Assembly (NCBI GenBank): GCA_946902875.1
Contig: OX336345.1
Location: forward strand, 3,689,395 to 3,753,394
Direction: 5' to 3'
Source of the DNA: Nematopogon swammerdamellus
Taxonomy: Eukaryota; Arthropoda; Insecta; Lepidoptera; Adelidae
Length of the DNA stretch: 64,000 nucleotides
Both the position numbers and the translations under genes were made by a program. The notes below the pieces were generated by a model. The model did no database searches, had not been told where the DNA came from, and was given only the letters and a program-made list of their open reading frames with translations. Position 1 is the stretch's first letter, and the number at the start of each line of letters is the position of its first letter. This document shows, piece after piece, positions 54,746 through 63,970 of this stretch.

Positions 54746-55379
54746 CAACTAACCTTTTCCTTATCCCGACTTTCTCGTGTCGCTCAGCGACAATATTTTT
54801 TCGAATTCCGTAGATTCATTTTCAGTGTGCTCGATAGTCGTGTAAGACACGAAATCTGTGAATTTTTTTGGAAAAAGGGGCTCGACTTCCGATGTGTTTC
54901 TTTCAGGGACAGTGCTCCCCCCCTCCCCCAACATATTCACTGCTCCCCCTCACCCGAAGAAAATGGATCAAAAAGTGGTACCTTGTCACATGAAGCAGTA
55001 GTAAGGGGGCGTATGTGTACAGCAAGCGAGTGAGTGTGACAAAGTTGCAGGAACAGATAAAAACATTTCTTTATAAAAAAAAAATATCCGAAAGTAGAAG
55101 TCTCCGTGGAAAATTAGTTTTTGCTAATAGCTCCTTAGACCCTCGCCAACCAGTACCAGCTACCAGAAATCTTCTAATAATGCCGCGCTATACTAAATCA
55201 TACCCTAATTCGCTGACGTACCGTCTTGCTTTGTTTCTCATAGCTGTAGTGCTTTAGTAGGTACGATTTTGCGTAAATTATTTCGAGTGGATCGTCACGA
55301 GCGCGCGCGTCCTCTCACTTCGAGCTTCTGGGGGTGACTGGGGCGTGTCGGGCGACCGGCAACTCCGGCAAGATAGCGA
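54746..55379. other. No gene or recognised repeat seen
   Basis: Short frames without motifs. Confidence 0.35.
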
Positions 55380-55610
55380 GACGCCGCTTTCGTAGGTTGG
55401 AGTAGGATAAAGCGCAGTCACGATGCTCGGAATATTTAGCGTAAGCGACAATTTGATTTTTATTTTTTTATTCCAAAACTACGAATCTAAACAAAAAAAT
55501 AAAAAGCCTTCAATCTAGATATTCATAAAACGAATAAAATATATTTTTTCCAAAGCCCTGATTTGATCACGTTGCCTTAAATACGTTTTTAAAACGAAAT
55601 TCAGAGCCAT
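55380..55610 (+). repeat. Dispersed repeat P, copy 1
   Basis: CCGCTTTCGTAGGTTGGAGT, ATTTTTTTATTCCAAAACTA, AACGAATAAAATATATTTTT, GATCACGTTGCCTTAAATAC. Collinear with 63160-63390. Confidence 0.65.
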
Positions 55611-56065
55611 GTTCATGATTTATTTCTATCGAGCGAAGTTAATCAAATTGTGTTTTCAAAAAGCCTTCGATCTGCGCTGATAGATGAAGTTTTACATATA
55701 TTAAAACTGAATCTGTCAGGTAAGGAATATTGCCGGCATTCTTCTTGAAATTCGAGTCAGACGCAGTCTAACATCACCTTAAATAAAGAAATATACTGAT
55801 TCATACTTGGCATAATGTCATGCACCTATTCAATTTAATAAAACGTGAAGTAGTTTCACCGTATAATGTAAAAATTCATTTCACTGTTCCAAAAATTAAT
55901 TATGCTATTGTGTTACTACGAGTATTATGTTATTATTTTATTTCAATAAATTATTTGTATTTGAGATTTACGTTTACTGTGAAACAGTTGGGGGAGGGAG
56001 GAGGGGGCACTCAGATAGAACAAATTGTGGCAAGTTCGAGTGCAGTATTACTGCCATATGAATAA
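55611..56065. other. No gene or recognised repeat seen
   Basis: AT-rich sequence. Confidence 0.35.
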
Positions 56066-56455
56066 CTAGCTTTTGCCCGCAGCTTCGCTCGCGTGAAATT
56101 CGTATTTAAAATGAAGATTGTAAGTACGCCCGCTACCGTACCTTTATTTCGGCGCGCGGAAAAATTCGGTTTGTTTGAGAGCCACATCTTAGCGTAACCG
56201 GAACTGAATTTTATTTAGCCTATCCTGTGTCTCATATTGGTAAATGTGCTTGTACGAAGTTTCATCGAATTCAGATTATCGGTGTAAGAGGTATGGTGGA
56301 ACATACATACATACAGAAAAGATTTCTAAAAATCGTCGTTTAGCTTTAGTATCATACATAGAATCTACAAACTCAGTATCTCATAAAACAAAGTAACTTA
56401 CTCCATGACCATCCCTTACAGATTTATTATTAGTAGATATATTGATGATTGATTG
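56066..56455 (+). mobile_element. G repeat, full length
   Basis: ACTAGCTTTTGCCCGCAGCT, TCGCTCGCGTGAAATTCGTA, TCATCGAATTCAGATTATCG, GTATCTCATAAAACAAAGTA, TTATTATTAGTAGATATATT. Confidence 0.8.
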
Positions 56456-57507
56456 ATATATTGATGATCAATAAACAACAATAAACGAAATCGAGAAAAG
56501 GATACTACGACCGTGTTTGCTCGACTTGGCGGGGGCACTGCCGTGCCCCAATATGTGCGTTTGAATGGGGTCGGTCAGGGTCCACGCGTTCGCTGCGAAG
56601 TCACCAGTCACCACCACATGCGCTTGCTGCGTAGAAAGCGAAAGCGGAGACCAGCCAGCTCGGGTCACCACCGCCGCGGTGTCGTCCGCCGATCGACTCT
56701 CTCGGCGCCTATTCTTCTGTCATTAAGGCGACGCTGTTCGATTGTTTGTCCAACACAATCGGCACAATGAAAACATTGTTGGTGGAATTCGACAGTGGAG
56801 AAGCGCTGGAGCAATTTGCCAGCATAATGGCGCCGAGTGCTGCGTCACGCCGCGCTGTTATTTCTCTATCCGTATCTGACGGCGTGATCGCCGCGCGGCG
56901 AGCGGCGGGAGGCGGCGCGCGTCTAGTTTGGGAAGTGATATGTTCGAATCGTTGTTTTGATCTCCATTGAGATATGTATTTGTGTGTGTTCTTTGCGCTA
57001 AGCAGCAGCAGCGCCCATAACTTTTTCGGTGTTAGTCCGGGGCTTCTCTCAAGGCTTGCAGTTTCAAAACGGACTAGCACCGGTGGGCTAGTATGAGACT
57101 CTATTGAAACCACGTAGGCATGTGTTTTTTTTTAATTTGCGCGGAAATCACTCCTTCATAAAAACAATATTCAAACATGATTCCTTCATACTAAAAAGAA
57201 ATTATTCAAAATTACTTTCTTTTCCAAAATCGAGGTGCGCCGCCCCGATTTCACCTATAGACTGTGCGTACCCTATAGAATGCAAAAAAAAATAGATGGA
57301 ATAGGAGGGGGGGGGTTCGAGTGGCTAGCGGGTGGCTTTGACTGGGGATTTGCACTGAGATACTTTTCAATTATGCTAAACTTTTTACTGCAGACGATAT
57401 GAGGACAATACCACATGGCTAATCTTACCGGCAACAAAGGGTTAATGCTTTTATTACCTTTGGCTGCATTTCGAGGACGAGCACTGTATCGACATTGAGT
57501 AAGTTTT
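56456..57507. other. No gene supported
   Basis: Frames overlap on both strands at 56513-57113 (up to 134 codons on the minus strand). None shows a domain; composition is CpG-rich. I cannot exclude a short exon but see no splice-flanked conserved frame. Confidence 0.4.
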
Positions 57508-57546
57508 TTTTTATTTATAGAAACTGACACGATTGGCTACATCACC
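57508..57546 (-). mobile_element. SINE-B tail scrap
   Basis: TTTATAGAAACTGACACGAT, TGGCTACATCACC. Cut by the SINE-A that follows. Confidence 0.75.
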
Positions 57547-57907
57547 TTTTTTTATGTAATCCGGTATGAGTGACCGAGTCGGAGGGGCCAAAGCACATGC
57601 TCCGACCAGCCAATATCACCTCCGAGAAGGTAGGTGCCATACCGGAGACTTCCCTGGATTGCCTATGCGGCCATCTTACATCCAGTACGGTGCCAACCCA
57701 GTCGGCTACAATTTGAGCCTACCACCTAGTAAGGGGCAAGGGAAGGGACCTACAGTTTTGCACCGGTTCCGAACGGTGAAGCAGCAGGTGTAGGTATGCA
57801 CGTAAATTTTTTCGCCAGACAAAACTCATTGGTACACGTCGACCGGATTTGAACCTCGGACCTCTCGCATGAGAGGCCGATGCCCAAACCACTCGGCCAC
57901 CCGCTGC
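57547..57907 (-). mobile_element. SINE-A, nearly full length
   Basis: TTTATGTAATCCGGTATGAG, shared core on the minus strand, head end CACTCGGCCACCCGCTGC. About 40 bp of the 3' module are deleted (CTGGATTGC joined to CTATGCGG). Confidence 0.88.
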
Positions 57908-57924
57908 TTACTATTTTTACTGCT

Positions 57925-58163
57925 TTTTTTTTTAATGGAAACTGACACGGTTGGCTTACATCACCTACTACAACCGTGATGCCAGCCCATAACACCGGGT
58001 GAACTACGTGCCATGTTAGTGCTTCCCTTCATTTCATATCGGCTACACTGAACTGGACGAAAAACACGAACTATTTACATAGCCGTTTCGACCGACGTTT
58101 CATTCAGTGCGGTGGTACCAAACCGGGCGGGATAAACCCTACCACCTAGTAAGTTTAGACGAC
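57925..58163 (-). mobile_element. SINE-B, 5' truncated
   Basis: TTTTTTTTTTAATGGAAACT, CAGCCCATAACACCGGGTGA, CGGTGGTACCAAACCGG, CCCTACCACCTAGTAAG. Confidence 0.85.
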
Positions 58164-58593
58164 AGTTGTTCCCTCTTGTTTAGAGCAAGTCCAACTGCCA
58201 TATCCGTTAGATTGAGCACCGGCGGCGCAGCGTCTTCAAGGAGAGTGCACATCCCCCGAGTGTCAACGGAAGGCTGAAGTTACTAACAAGTCTAAGTGTG
58301 TATGTGACGAAGAAGCTTACGAGCCAAAGCGAGTGTCCCGACCGACTCTCCCGATCTGCTGAGCAAAGACTTAAGTCTTCGGATCTCTCGCAATTTGACT
58401 AGCGTCGCGCGGCGCATCGGCAGTAAGTCACTTAAGAGTTGCCGAGGAGTTTACTCTGCGGAAGCGTTAGTGAACTTACCCGAGAGGGGCGCGATCCGAT
58501 TGTCTTCGATTATCCATGCGACGATTTCATCAGAGAGTGTGGAATATTATTTTTAAGATATGTTTTAACAATACCAATCAACTTATTCGTGCA
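58164..58593. other. No gene or recognised repeat seen
   Basis: Mixed sequence; short CpG-rich part at 58405. Confidence 0.35.
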
Positions 58594-59080
58594 TAGCGTC
58601 ACGCCTGTTTCCCGGTGGGGTAGGTTAGGTTAGAGACAACGGATCTCCACGTGCCCACGATCCTGACACACCTCTGCCGCCTCTTCCACTCTCATTATGT
58701 TCTTCATGCATGCTCGTCGGTTACGGGTACTATGCACTTGACCCTTTTTGAGCACATGCTCGATCTGGTCCAGGTATGTGCGTCTAGGGCGACCCTTCCC
58801 GACTCTTCCACTCAGATTTGCTCCATAAATTTCTTTCGTTAGTCTCCTATCATCTATTCTTCTATCATGACTGAACCACCGAATCATACCTTTCTCAATC
58901 CTTGTCACTATATCTTCCTTCAGCCCACAGCGCTCTCGCACTACACTATTTCTCAATCTATCTTTCATTGTAACTCCACACATACTCCTCAACGCGCGCA
59001 TTTCCACAGCATTGATCCTGCTTTCATGCTTCACCTGCCATGGCCAATTTTCACACCCGTACATAAGTGTAGGGAGTAAA
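58594..59080 (-). pseudogene. RTE-type LINE C-terminal fragment, 144-codon open frame
   Basis: Minus-strand frame 58630-59064 reads MYGCENWPWQVKHESRINAV, EMRALRSMCGVTMKDRLRNS, VRERCGLKEDIVTRIEKGMI, RWFSHDRRIDDRRLTKEIYG, GKGRPRRTYLDQIEHVLKKG. This is the well-known C-terminal region after the reverse-transcriptase domain in insect RTE proteins (YGCE-W, then R-WFGH, then GRPR-TW). The reading frame is intact but the polymerase, endonuclease and 5' part are gone, so it is a truncated insertion, not a gene. Plus-strand GGTTAGGTTAGAG at 58622 replaces GGCAGAG of other copies. Confidence 0.88.
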
Positions 59081-59409
59081 TTAAATACTTGTGTATATGA
59101 GTATAATCTAGGGACAGTATATGCTTATCACCTTATTTTATTTTCTGAGTACCGCTGCTCGTATAATAAATTAACACTCAATTTCAAGCGACACGAAGCC
59201 ATTGTCCGTCGCGTCGCCGCCAGAATTTTTCAGTTATGGTTCAGCTTTTATGTTTGGATTGGTCGGGACGCTGCCTCTTAATAGTCGGTGTGAAATCGCA
59301 TTGCTTGATTGCTTTTGTGTTTATTATTCGTGCGGCATTGTGTCTCGGTAGCCGGCCGCGTAGTCGTTTGCGAGAGCGAGCGCCGCATTCAGATCGCAGG
59401 CTCATTCAG
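59081..59409. other. No gene or recognised repeat seen
   Basis: Unique-looking sequence left of TIR element T1. Confidence 0.35.
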
Positions 59410-59414
59410 TTGTA

Positions 59415-59803
59415 CCATAGTAAAAGGAGGCGAGTAGGTTAACTTGAGCCCATTTTTTAAATAATTACCTACGCTGCGCCGAGCCACCAGGGCTGTCGCA
59501 ACTCACAACACTAAACTAACACGATAGACAGGTAGTGAGCCCATTATGATGGAAATGCAATTGCAGCGACAAAGAGAGAAGAGAGAGAGAGAGAAAGAGA
59601 GAGAGAACGAAAGAAGTAGTCTATCGTGTCAGTTTCCATAAAAAAAAAAACCGAGTGCTGGGCGGCCATCACTGACTACAAGCGAGGAAAGTGAGAATGT
59701 AAGTCGTGGTTGTGTACGGACAGCGTGCGCTGGGGCGCGCTTGTGTGAGTGCGGAATCGGCGCGCTTGTATGAAGATGGTTAACTAGTCTGTTTAAACTA
59801 TGG
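59415..59803 (+). mobile_element. TIR element T1, 389 bp, 5-bp target duplication
   Basis: Ends CCATAGTAAAAGGAGG and GTTTAAACTATGG; flanked by TTGTA at 59410-59414 and 59804-59808. Contains (GA)n at 59576-59612 and an old SINE-B tail (GTGTCAGTTTCCATAAAA) at 59626. Opposite orientation to 33245-33627. Confidence 0.88.
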
Positions 59804-59808
59804 TTGTA

Positions 59809-60345
59809 CGTCTGTCTGTCTCGTGTTTTCCCGCGTTGCGTGCGTTGCGTCTCACGAGCCGTCTCGGACGTTCCCTCGTCGGTTTTCATTCCTCATTATG
59901 AGGCGCGTCGCCAGATTTATTTGCTCTTATTTAATTTAGCATTTATTCAATTTACCCCCGTTTCGATTCGCACCCGCTTTGTCCGCGCGCCTGCTTTTTT
60001 TTTGTTGCGTTTGCACCTTTGTGCGGCCACTGCGGAGGTGTCGGGATGTTTCCGTGTCGGCTTACTCGGCGCGGCCGCGTCGTCTCGCCCTTTCATCGCG
60101 CACAAAGCGTAATTGAATCCTCCGCGAATCGCGCGCCGTAATATTTAATAGGGCATTTTAATGCTCGCATTGGCCATTGTGAGGTTCGCATGCGGCCGGG
60201 CTGCGTTTTCGAGCGCAGTGTGACGGCCCACGGCGCAGTATCCCATTCAGCTCGATAGCCGTCTGCGAGTGCGTTCGCTGTTGCGTCGTCCCACCTTCAC
60301 ACCGGCACAGCAACTACGCGAGCTTGCGGTCGGCTGTTCTCTCTC
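59809..60345. other. CpG-rich repeat-poor stretch, no gene supported
   Basis: Rich in CpG (GTTGCGTGCGTTGCGTCTC; CGCGAATCGCGCGCCG). CCCATTCAGC at 60241 resembles an arthropod initiator (TCAGT-like), too weak to call a promoter. Confidence 0.35.
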
Positions 60346-60581
60346 GTAGAGTGTTTTCATTTTACGAGGGCACGAGGGGTACGAGGTAGGAAGTGGTGCG
60401 AGAGGCGACCGCGCGGAGCTCAGTAGAGAACGAACTCGATGCCAGGTCGGTACACACGTTCTACACGTCTCCGCGTCGCTCCGTCGCGTCGAACCGAGTC
60501 GTTCCCTACTGAGCTCCGCGCGGTCTCACACCACTTCCTACCTCATACCCCTCGTGCCTTCGTAAAATGAAAACACTCTAC
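60346..60581. mobile_element. Foldback element, arms about 85 bp
   Basis: GTAGAGTGTTTTCATTTTAC, GAGGGCACGAGGGGTACGAG, CCGCGCGGAGCTCAGTAG on the left are mirrored at 60499-60581. The right arm lacks a few bases (GCGAGAGGC region). Confidence 0.8.
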
Positions 60582-60794
60582 AGCGGTGTTGGAAGGGCAA
60601 CAAACTGGACGGGGGTGCGGATAACCGACAAGTCCAACAGTCTTCGGATGCTGCTGAGCGCGTGGTGCGTTTCGCTCGTTTGCGTTCGATCTGCAGGCAG
60701 CCTTTTACGTGTGTATGTTGTGGTGCGGACGGTAGTCCGATCCGATACCATGTCATACCTAAAGTACATAGGTATTTCAAGAGAAGTGATCGAA
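60582..60794. other. No gene or recognised repeat seen
   Basis: Unique-looking; overlapping frames without motif. Confidence 0.35.
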
Positions 60795-61168
60795 CAGCCT
60801 CGGTAGCTCAGTGGTACGGTCGGGCGACTGTTGTTAAGCAACGCTGAGCGCGGTCAGTACTTGGATGGGTGACCCTCGACCGTTGGAGGCTGACCGTGGT
60901 TCGGATTCCACGTTAAACTGTAGGTCCCTTCCCTTCTTACCTTACTAGGTGGTAGGGTTTATCCCGGCCGAGTTGGTACCACCGCACTGAGCGAAACGTC
61001 GGTCGAAACGACTATGTAAATAGTTCGAGTTTTCCGTCCAGTTCAGTGTAGCCGACATGAAATGAAGGGAAGCACTGACATGGCACAGAGTTCACCCGGT
61101 GTTATGGGCTGACATCGCGGATGTTGTAGGTGAGGTAGCCAACAGTGTCAGTTTCCATAAAAAAATAA
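60795..61168 (+). mobile_element. SINE-B, full length, best 5S-like match
   Basis: CAGCCTCGGTAGCTCAGTGG, then GTTAAGCAACGCTGAGCGCG and GTCAGTACTTGGATGGGTGA (60833-60874), closest of the four heads to animal 5S rRNA; GGTTCGGATTCC; core CTGTAGGTCCCTTCCC; end GTTTCCATAAAAAAA. Confidence 0.92.
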
Positions 61169-61194
61169 AAAAACTTGCCTATCATCATACATTC

Positions 61195-61745
61195 CAAACA
61201 TACATAGCGTCACGCCTGTTTCCCGGTGGGGTAGGCAGAGACAACGGATCTTCACGTGCCACGATCCTTACACACCTCTGCCGCCTCTTCCACTATCATA
61301 ACGTTCTTCATGCATGCTCGTCGGTTACGGGTACTACGCACTTGAGCCTTTTTGAGTACATGCCCGATCAGTACCCTAATCACGAGATTTAACCTACTAC
61401 GCTACGCTACGCTACGCCGTGTTCTCCGCATCATTTGTATGAAGAAACGGAGCAGCGCCTCTAGTCATAGATTTGCGAACTTCGTTTCTCCATACAAAAT
61501 GATGCGGAGAACACGGCGTAGCGTAGCGTAGCGTAGTTGGTTAAATATTGTGATTAGGGTACTGGTCCAGGTCTCTTTGGTCCAGCTACGTGCGTCTAGT
61601 GCGACCCTTCTCGACTCTTCCACTCACAATCGCTCCACAAATGTCTTTCGTTAAGTCTCCTATCATCCATTCTTCCAACACGACCGAACCACCGAAGCAT
61701 TCCTTCCTCAATCCCTGTCACGATATTCACTATTTCAGACGTCTA
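61195..61745 (-). pseudogene. RTE-type LINE 3' end split by a foldback element
   Basis: CATACATAGCGTCACGCCTG, GTGGGGTAGGCAGAGACAAC, TCTTCATGCATGCTCGTCGG (left), GCGTCTAGTGCGACCC, CCTATCATCCATTCTTCCAA, GACCGAACCACCGAAGCATT (right) are collinear with 58594-58940. Minus-strand coding is broken. Confidence 0.8.
61370..61563. mobile_element. Foldback element, 194 bp, inserted in an RTE fragment
   Basis: AGTACCCTAATCAC and GTGATTAGGGTACT end it; CTACGCTACGCTACGCTACG, CCGTGTTCTCCGCATCATTT pair with AAATGATGCGGAGAACACGG, CGTAGCGTAGCGTAGCGTAG. The host reads CCCGATC before and GGTCCAGG after, so the insertion is clean. Confidence 0.85.
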
Positions 61746-62059
61746 CATCACTGTTGAAATATTTCGTCCAATTAAACTTAAAATATTTATGTATGGCTTT
61801 CTACGTGTGCTTACTTAAGGTAGTAACTTGCCTAATGAGATTCGCTCTTTGCGTTTTAGATGCACTTTCGTCCTCTCCCGCATGCCGCCGCTAATCAGCC
61901 GTAATCTCGCTCCTCTTCTAGAGGCACTAACTAGGGGAATTCAACTCAGCGCCAGCATTATAACTTTAAGTTGCTCGTCAATGCGCGCAAACGCTCACAT
62001 TTAGATAGGTACTAAACATCTAAGCTTACGTTTAAAATGTATGTATATACCTACTATAT
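61746..62059. other. No gene or recognised repeat seen
   Basis: Mixed sequence. Confidence 0.35.
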
Positions 62060-62455
62060 AAGGTGCTTCATTATTCATGTCAAATGTTTCGGGAGGGTTA
62101 CATACACACTCAAATAAACACGTTACGCAAAAAAATATATAACATGTTTTTAGCATTACTTTTCGAGAAATTTAACAAAACATGTTTGCTACCATACATT
62201 AACCTGTGTGTAACAGTAGGTAAGTTGCATTTTACGGGGTCAATGACCGTACTATGTTCAAACGCAGAACAGCTGTTTGTTGTAAGTAAGTCACAAGGTC
62301 ACTATGATTGGTTTTTACAGCTACTTATTTGATTTTATTTTCTTGTTAGGAGAAAAAATGTTCCTATAAACATATGTTTTTTCCTTCCGTAAAGTGTTTG
62401 TTTGAGTGCGTATGTAACCCTCCCGAACTTATTGACATGAATAACGAAGCACCTT
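62060..62455. mobile_element. TIR element, 396 bp, TIR about 65 bp
   Basis: AAGGTGCTTCATTATTCATG, GGGAGGGTTACATACACACT, CAAATAAACAC at the left are inverted at the right (GTGTTTGTTTGAGTGCGTAT, GTAACCCTCCCGAA, CATGAATAACGAAGCACCTT). The site is TA-rich on both sides (ACTATAT / ATATATT), so the duplication cannot be sized. No transposase frame. Confidence 0.82.
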
Positions 62456-62489
62456 ATATATTTTATACATGCACCTATTTATTGTTATA

Positions 62490-62682
62490 CTACCTATTGC
62501 CAGCGGCTTCGCTCGTGTGAAATGCGTTTTAAGAAGATAGTAAGTAGGTAAGCCCGCTACTGTATCTTTATTTTCGCGCGAAACATTTCAGTTTGTATGA
62601 GAGCGACATATTAGCGTAACCGGGCGGGAATTTTATTTAGCCTATCCTGTGTCACGTATAGCTAAATGTGCTTGTACTAAGC
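62490..62682 (+). mobile_element. G repeat, 3' truncated at a SINE
   Basis: CTATTGCCAGCGGCTTCGCT, AAGATAGTAAGTAGGTAAGC, TATTAGCGTAACCGGGCGG, TTAGCCTATCCTGTGTCACG. Stops at GCTTGTACTAAG. Confidence 0.75.
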
Positions 62683-62845
62683 CTGTTTTTTTTTATGTAA
62701 TCCGGTATGTATGGGTGACTGATTCGGAGGGGCCAAAGCATATGCTCCGACCAGTCAATATCACCTCCGAGAAGGTAGGTGCCATACCGGAGACTTCCTC
62801 GATTGCTGGCTATGCTGGACTAGAGGAGAACACAACCTAGGCTGA
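62683..62845 (-). mobile_element. SINE-A 3' half
   Basis: TTTTTTTTTATGTAATCCGG, GGGGCCAAAGCATATGCTCC, TCCGAGAAGGTAGGTGCCAT, GGACTAGAGGAGAACACAAC. Confidence 0.85.
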
Positions 62846-63159
62846 TAAAATATTACCTAGTATTAAAATTCTATTTCATTTGATATTTTATTATGTTTTG
62901 ACGGTGTCGCGTCACTGCCCCTCACTCGTCCCGCCTCGGTAGTATAGCCTTACAGTTAGACGCAGGTATCTCTCATAGAAGCCACCGACTCGTAAATGAC
63001 GTTGAATGGTCGTAAATACTTCACGTTAAACCCGCACGCAGCGGTCGGCGGCGCCCACGTCAGACTATTGGCGCGCTGTGCTCTTGCACTTGAAAACAAA
63101 ATAGGAAACAGAATTGCATCTTTGGAGCTCTTAGGGCCCTGTCGACCCGTATTCACCCG
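62846..63159. other. No gene or recognised repeat seen
   Basis: Mixed sequence; frames on both strands without motif. Confidence 0.35.
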
Positions 63160-63390
63160 TACTCCTCTTTCAAGGCGCCGCCGCTTTCGCTGGTTGGAGT
63201 ATGATGCAACACAATCAATAAATAAAAAAAAAATAGGTTTTTATTTTTTTATTCCAAAACTACGGATCGAATCAAAATAGTAATAAAAAGCTACGGATTT
63301 AGATAAATATGCAACAAATAAAATATTTTTTTTCTAAAGCTTTCATTTGGTCACGTTATCTTAAATACGTTTTTATAACTACAGTATGGT
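63160..63390 (+). repeat. Dispersed repeat P, copy 2
   Basis: CCGCTTTCGCTGGTTGGAGT, TTTTTATTTTTTTATTCCAA, AACTACGGATCGAATC, TTTGGTCACGTTATCTTAAA, TACGTTTTTATAAC. Collinear with 55380-55610 with several indels. Confidence 0.65.
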
Positions 63391-63393
63391 TGG

Positions 63394-63541
63394 TTTCGTC
63401 CCACACTCTGGGGACATCCTCAGGACTCGCGGATGACTCAGATGTCAACAGTTGACATCTGATTGGACGACGTGTCGGGTGTCCTCCAGGTCTTCGCAGT
63501 ACCGCGAGTCCTGAGGATGTCCCCAGAGTGTGGGACGAAAC
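63394..63541. mobile_element. Foldback element with CGAAACGTCGAC end
   Basis: 39-bp arms: TTTCGTCCCACACTCTGGGG and ACATCCTCAGGACTCGCGG are mirrored at 63502-63540. The loop contains its own palindrome CAGATGTCAACAGTTGACAT. The right end CGAAACGTCGAC matches the core of the foldback at 17.4-17.5 kb. Confidence 0.8.
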
Positions 63542-63790
63542 GTCGACAAAAGTGAGTCGCTTTCAGTATACCGCGTAACCGGAAACATTGCTCTAATTTC
63601 TATTATATTTGCGTAGAAACAATGTGTTCTCTAGTACGCTGCACTCACTCAGGGTTCCTCGCCGCGCGCGTTTAAGTCTTTTCCTCGTAGTGGCGAGTGG
63701 TGCAGCGCGCGCACCGTTTAGCAGAAGTCCAGCGTAAAATCCTTGCTGTACTCGGAGAGAGAGAATAAAAAGTTTTTCGATTAATTTGTA
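63542..63790. other. No gene or recognised repeat seen
   Basis: CpG-rich patch near 63660-63715. Confidence 0.35.
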
Positions 63791-63970
63791 CTTCAGTCGT
63801 TGTTTGACTAGTAGGCAGTCTGCAAATTAGGTAGTTTGAGAATTAAGTAGGTAGTTTGAGAATTAGACAGAATGCGAAATAGGCTGTTTGCTAAGTGGGC
63901 CGATAGCGAAGTAGTCACCTAGAGAAGTAGTCAAAATGAGAAATGGGCTATTTGATAAGAAGACCTCTGG
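63791..63970. repeat. Degenerate 16-bp periodic array, about 11 units
   Basis: Consecutive 16-mers align: CAAATTAGGTAGTTTG, AGAATTAGACAGAATG, CGAAATAGGCTGTTTG, CTAAGTGGGCCGATAG, CGAAGTAGTCACCTAG, AGAAGTAGTCAAAATG, AGAAATGGGCTATTTG. One unit (63839-63858) has 4 extra bases. The pattern is nRAAnTAGnnnnnnTG. Confidence 0.7.

Noticed and set aside
56709..57113. Host exon (134-codon minus-strand frame overlapping a plus-strand frame)
   Set aside because: No recognised domain, and open frames on both strands at once point to GC-rich chance frames. A transcript match would change this.
58618..58636. Interstitial insect telomere repeat (TTAGG)n
   Set aside because: Only about two units (GGTTAGGTTAG) replacing a few bases in an RTE fragment; too short to be telomeric.
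58630..59064. A functional 144-codon gene
   Set aside because: It is the C-terminal tail of an RTE LINE protein, with no polymerase domain and with related broken copies at 9.0 and 61.2 kb.
60833..60874. A 5S rRNA gene
   Set aside because: Only the internal control region is represented; the first ~45 and last ~35 bases of a 5S gene are missing and it sits inside SINE-B.
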